Shown: piece by piece, positions 5,365 to 7,463 of the stretch | How positions within the stretch are numbered: position 1 is the stretch's first letter | Layout of the letters: the number at the start of each line of letters is the position of its first letter | Translations under genes and position numbers: made by a program | The notes under the pieces: model-generated | The model's input: the letters and a program-made list of their open reading frames with translations, nothing else | Databases searched by the model: none | What the model was told of the DNA's origin: nothing | Source: DAOUMU01 sp034409055 | Lineage (GTDB): Bacteria > Chloroflexota > Anaerolineae > 4572-78 > J111 | Reading direction: 5' to 3' | Assembly (NCBI GenBank): GCA_034409055.1 | Contig: DAOUMU010000122.1 | Span: 1 to 7,463 of the forward strand | DNA: 7,463 nucleotides

Positions 5365-7350
5365 CTACGCCTGCCAGCCCCCCAGCCGTTCTCCCAACCG
5401 ACTTGTCACCGACAGTAACTGTTCGCGCATGATGAGGGCTACGGAGCCGAGAATCAGCAGCAACAACCCAGTGCATCCTACCAGGATTAAGGCGGGTATC
5501 CCGGCCAGAACGCTCAATGTAGCGGTGATGACGCCCAGGACTACGAAGATAACGGGGGTTACGGTCAGGCTTTTGGAGCGGATAACCAGGCCATAGGTGA
5601 GCACCACTAACGATTGCACGAACAGAACAAAAAAGAACAAAAATCGTTCGGTGCCCACCATCTGAATATAGGTTGTACTGAGCAGAATGAGTTGGGAGAT
5701 CAACCCGGTAAAAAAGGCCGCCCAATTGCTGCGGCTGCGCACCAACAAATAGTGCATAGTAAGGCCCAGCAGCGCGGCCCCGATGGAATATACCTGGGGT
5801 TGGGAAATATCCAGTTCAACCAGGAGGATAAAGTAAGCACCCAAATAGAGTAACGTCGCCGGAAAACCCAGCCAAATATTTTTCTGCCGGAACCCTTCGA
5901 TGACAAAGAAGGTGGCGGCCAGGGCCGTACCAATCACCGCTGCCGCGCCGCCTTGAATGGGCGCGGTAAGCGCTACCAAGGCGCCCAGGACCAGCCCACT
6001 CCAACGCAGCAGCGAGGCCCACTGATCCTGGGAACTTACCCTGGCCAGGACAAAACCACCAATAAAGTAAAGTGCTGCCAAAATAATCAGCGGGGTGACC
6101 CACCGCTCTTGCTCGAAGTAAACCAGCCCAAAAATGACTGCCAAAGCTAAATTGATGGTCACCCCGTACCCGACCGTCGGTCTTTGATCGAGTAAGCTGA
6201 ACAGAGTTAGAAAGGCCGCAATAATGATAAAGGCGATGGTGGCTCTAGCCGGTTCGTCCCCACCACTAGCGATCAAGAAGAGGAGGGTCAATCCGCCGTA
6301 AATGGCGCCCAGGATGAGTGGCGGCAGATGCCAAAATTTTGAGGCGTGAAAGTGTTGCCGGGCCATTAAATTGATCGCCAACAAAGCCAGCGAGGGCCAC
6401 AGCATCACAAAACCCGGATAAAAATCAAATGGCTCCAGGCTGGGTAGAAAGAATACGGTAAAGTAGGCGGCGGTCCCGGCCAGCAAGGTCCCGGTCCATA
6501 GCCACCACCGCGGCCGGAGAATCGTCATCCCCAGATAAACCAGCGTCGTCACAATCAAGATGGCCAAACCGGTCGCCACCCGATCGGTTAAGCCCACAAC
6601 GGTCGCCACCCCAAATAGAATAGCCGACCCCCCAATCAGATAGAGCGCATAGGCTCGAAAGCCCGCCACCTGCACCCGGCTCAACCCTTCCCCGGTCAGG
6701 GCCAGCCCCACCCCCCAGACACAGGCAATGGTGGCGAAGACCAAGGGGGAGGGCGAAAATATCCCACTGAATAGCAGCGGTACGGGTAAGACGGCGGCAA
6801 CCGCCAGCAAGGGAAACAAGCCAAACGACGTCATCTGCCGGCTGGTCACATAAAATATAGTGCCCAAAAACCAGGTGGCAGCAATAACGATCCACCAAGC
6901 TTTGGCCGGAAGGGTCTGATCGGTCAAGGTGATAAAGATGAATATGGCCGACAGCCCTAACACTCCCCCCTGCTGAAGTTGGGCCCACCCAAACAACGGC
7001 CAGGCAAAGGTCCTGTCTCGCCAACGAACTGCGTTCTTATCTTGCCACAGCGAGAGGGCTTGGGCTCCAGCCAAGGCGGCCAAGGTAGAAAATTCGAGAA
7101 GGAGCATATCCAGATGCGGCGTCAGATCAAACCAGCGTCCGAGTTGCCAAGCCGCTGCACTGAGGGCGGCCAGGGCCACCACACTGAAGAGGCGTGAAGT
7201 ATAAAAGAGGGTTCCCCCCACCCAAATCAACGTCAAGAAAACGGTTACGATGATCCAAGCCAGTTGCTCTGCATTTGAGCTGAGATCAAGGAGGTCAAAC
7301 AGCACCGCCGCATCAATGGGCAACAAAAAGGAAAAAACGCAATACCGCAA
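5365..7350 (-). CDS. large polytopic membrane protein built of TM-hairpin repeats; 5' end uncertain
   Basis: The long frame gives about 661 residues from a TTG at 7350, nearly all hydrophobic, with on the order of 20 or more membrane segments. The segments come as hairpins about 50 residues apart: a ~20-residue hydrophobic helix, a short polar turn with Arg/Lys and often Trp (TSRLFS, TSRQMTS, LRPRWW, EGFRQKNIW, VRSRSNW, IRSKSL), then a second helix. The C-terminus is a charged amphipathic tail ending in RLGERLGGWQA. No transporter, protease or transferase motif is visible. It resembles the large repetitive membrane proteins of Actinobacteria and Chloroflexota sometimes labelled SCO7613 C-terminal or DUF2157/DUF2339-like, but I cannot assign it firmly. 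No ATG or GTG with a Shine-Dalgarno precedes the frame, which is closed upstream by TGA at 7449-7447. An ATG at 7385 in a neighbouring frame could be the true start if one base is gained in the T6 run at 7337-7332. It is 51 bases before the DUF362 gene. Confidence 0.8.
   Translation of the reverse strand: MRYCVFSFLLPIDAAVLFDLLDLSSNAEQLAWIIVTVFLTLIWVGGTLFYTSRLFSVVALAALSAAAWQLGRWFDLTPHLDMLLLEFSTLAALAGAQALSLWQDKNAVRWRDRTFAWPLFGWAQLQQGGVLGLSAIFIFITLTDQTLPAKAWWIVIAATWFLGTIFYVTSRQMTSFGLFPLLAVAAVLPVPLLFSGIFSPSPLVFATIACVWGVGLALTGEGLSRVQVAGFRAYALYLIGGSAILFGVATVVGLTDRVATGLAILIVTTLVYLGMTILRPRWWLWTGTLLAGTAAYFTVFFLPSLEPFDFYPGFVMLWPSLALLAINLMARQHFHASKFWHLPPLILGAIYGGLTLLFLIASGGDEPARATIAFIIIAAFLTLFSLLDQRPTVGYGVTINLALAVIFGLVYFEQERWVTPLIILAALYFIGGFVLARVSSQDQWASLLRWSGLVLGALVALTAPIQGGAAAVIGTALAATFFVIEGFRQKNIWLGFPATLLYLGAYFILLVELDISQPQVYSIGAALLGLTMHYLLVRSRSNWAAFFTGLISQLILLSTTYIQMVGTERFLFFFVLFVQSLVVLTYGLVIRSKSLTVTPVIFVVLGVITATLSVLAGIPALILVGCTGLLLLILGSVALIMREQLLSVTSRLGERLGGWQA
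7332..7337 (-). other. T6 run at a suspected frameshift point
   Basis: Six T residues on the minus strand. The frame starting at ATG 7385 reads gcg-ttt-ttt-cct here; the long membrane-protein frame reads the last T with the next two bases as tcc. One added T, or one-base backward slippage, joins them into a single ~673-residue protein. It could be a mutation, an assembly error or slippage. Confidence 0.4.
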
Positions 7351-7381
7351 AAGTCGGCAGGTAATTGCCTCATAGAGGAAT

Positions 7382-7463
7382 TCATCCCCTCTGAAGATGT
7401 ACCATCTCGGGTGACGTATCTGACGGTAATTGAAGCCACCGTTCTTTCAAATCTTGAAGTTGC
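7382..7463 (-). CDS. C-terminal end of an unidentified protein (3' fragment)
   Basis: The frame enters from the right edge and gives 26 codons, beginning QLQDLKERWLQL and ending EMVHLQRG before TGA at 7384-7382. The composition (Leu/Gln/Glu/Lys/Arg with a heptad-like spacing) suits the tail of a soluble, possibly coiled-coil protein. Its stop overlaps an ATG at 7385 (ATGA), the same arrangement as between the DUF362 gene and its downstream lipoprotein gene, which argues that it is a real gene in the same transcription unit. A second frame is also open to the right edge here, so the call is tentative. Confidence 0.4.
   Translation of the reverse strand, partial: QLQDLKERWLQLPSDTSPEMVHLQRG

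Noticed and set aside
6425..7024. 199-codon alternative minus-strand frame inside the polytopic gene.
   Set aside because: It has the scrambled Gly/Arg/Cys-rich composition of an out-of-frame shadow, and the main frame is clearly the membrane-protein one.
7245..7439. Minus-strand frame open at the right edge (ends 7245) as a separate small gene.
   Set aside because: Beyond the T6 run it becomes Cys/Met/Ser-rich nonsense overlapping the membrane-protein frame; only its ATG at 7385 is of interest as a possible start of that protein.

Overview
The window looks like a piece of a Chloroflexota (Anaerolineae-like) chromosome. This is inferred from protein style, not from a marker gene. The signs are a BTAD/NB-ARC/TPR giant regulator with phrasing typical of that phylum, and a Tat lipoprotein tethered by a long Pro/Thr/Ala linker. 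Single 60-base rows counted by hand give about 60-65% G+C in the regulator (row 781) and in the large membrane gene (row 6241), but only about 40-42% in the small genes between them (rows 2641 and 3421). No rRNA, tRNA, CRISPR array, insertion sequence or integrase was seen, and no gene-free stretch exceeds about 75 bases.

Layout. Positions 1-2525 (+) hold most of a SARP/AfsR-like regulator whose DNA-binding N-terminus lies off the left edge. Everything else is on the minus strand and converges on it with a 30-base gap. Read in transcription order from the right edge, the minus strand carries: the last 26 codons of an unidentified gene (ending 7382); a very hydrophobic polytopic membrane protein (7350-5365) whose start is unclear; a Tat-exported DUF362 lipoprotein (5313-4210); a small lipoprotein (4213-3731) coupled to it by an ATGA overlap; a two-TM-segment protein (3657-3082); and a second small lipoprotein (3032-2556).

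How the genes may work together. The minus-strand genes are tightly spaced (4-base overlaps, otherwise gaps of 49-73 bases) and nearly all products are predicted to sit in or on the membrane, so they may be co-transcribed as an envelope module. The last three are AT-richer and look like a separately acquired cassette. No catalytic function can be assigned to any of them except membership of the DUF362 family, whose role is itself poorly defined. The convergent regulator is not obviously linked to the module.

The points most worth a second look are: (i) the frame problem at the 5' end of the polytopic gene, where an ATG that overlaps the upstream stop is separated from the long frame by a T6 run; (ii) the roughly 50-residue TM-hairpin periodicity of that protein; (iii) the low-G+C cassette of three uncharacterised envelope proteins translationally coupled to the DUF362 gene; and (iv) small in-frame tandem repeats in two proteins.
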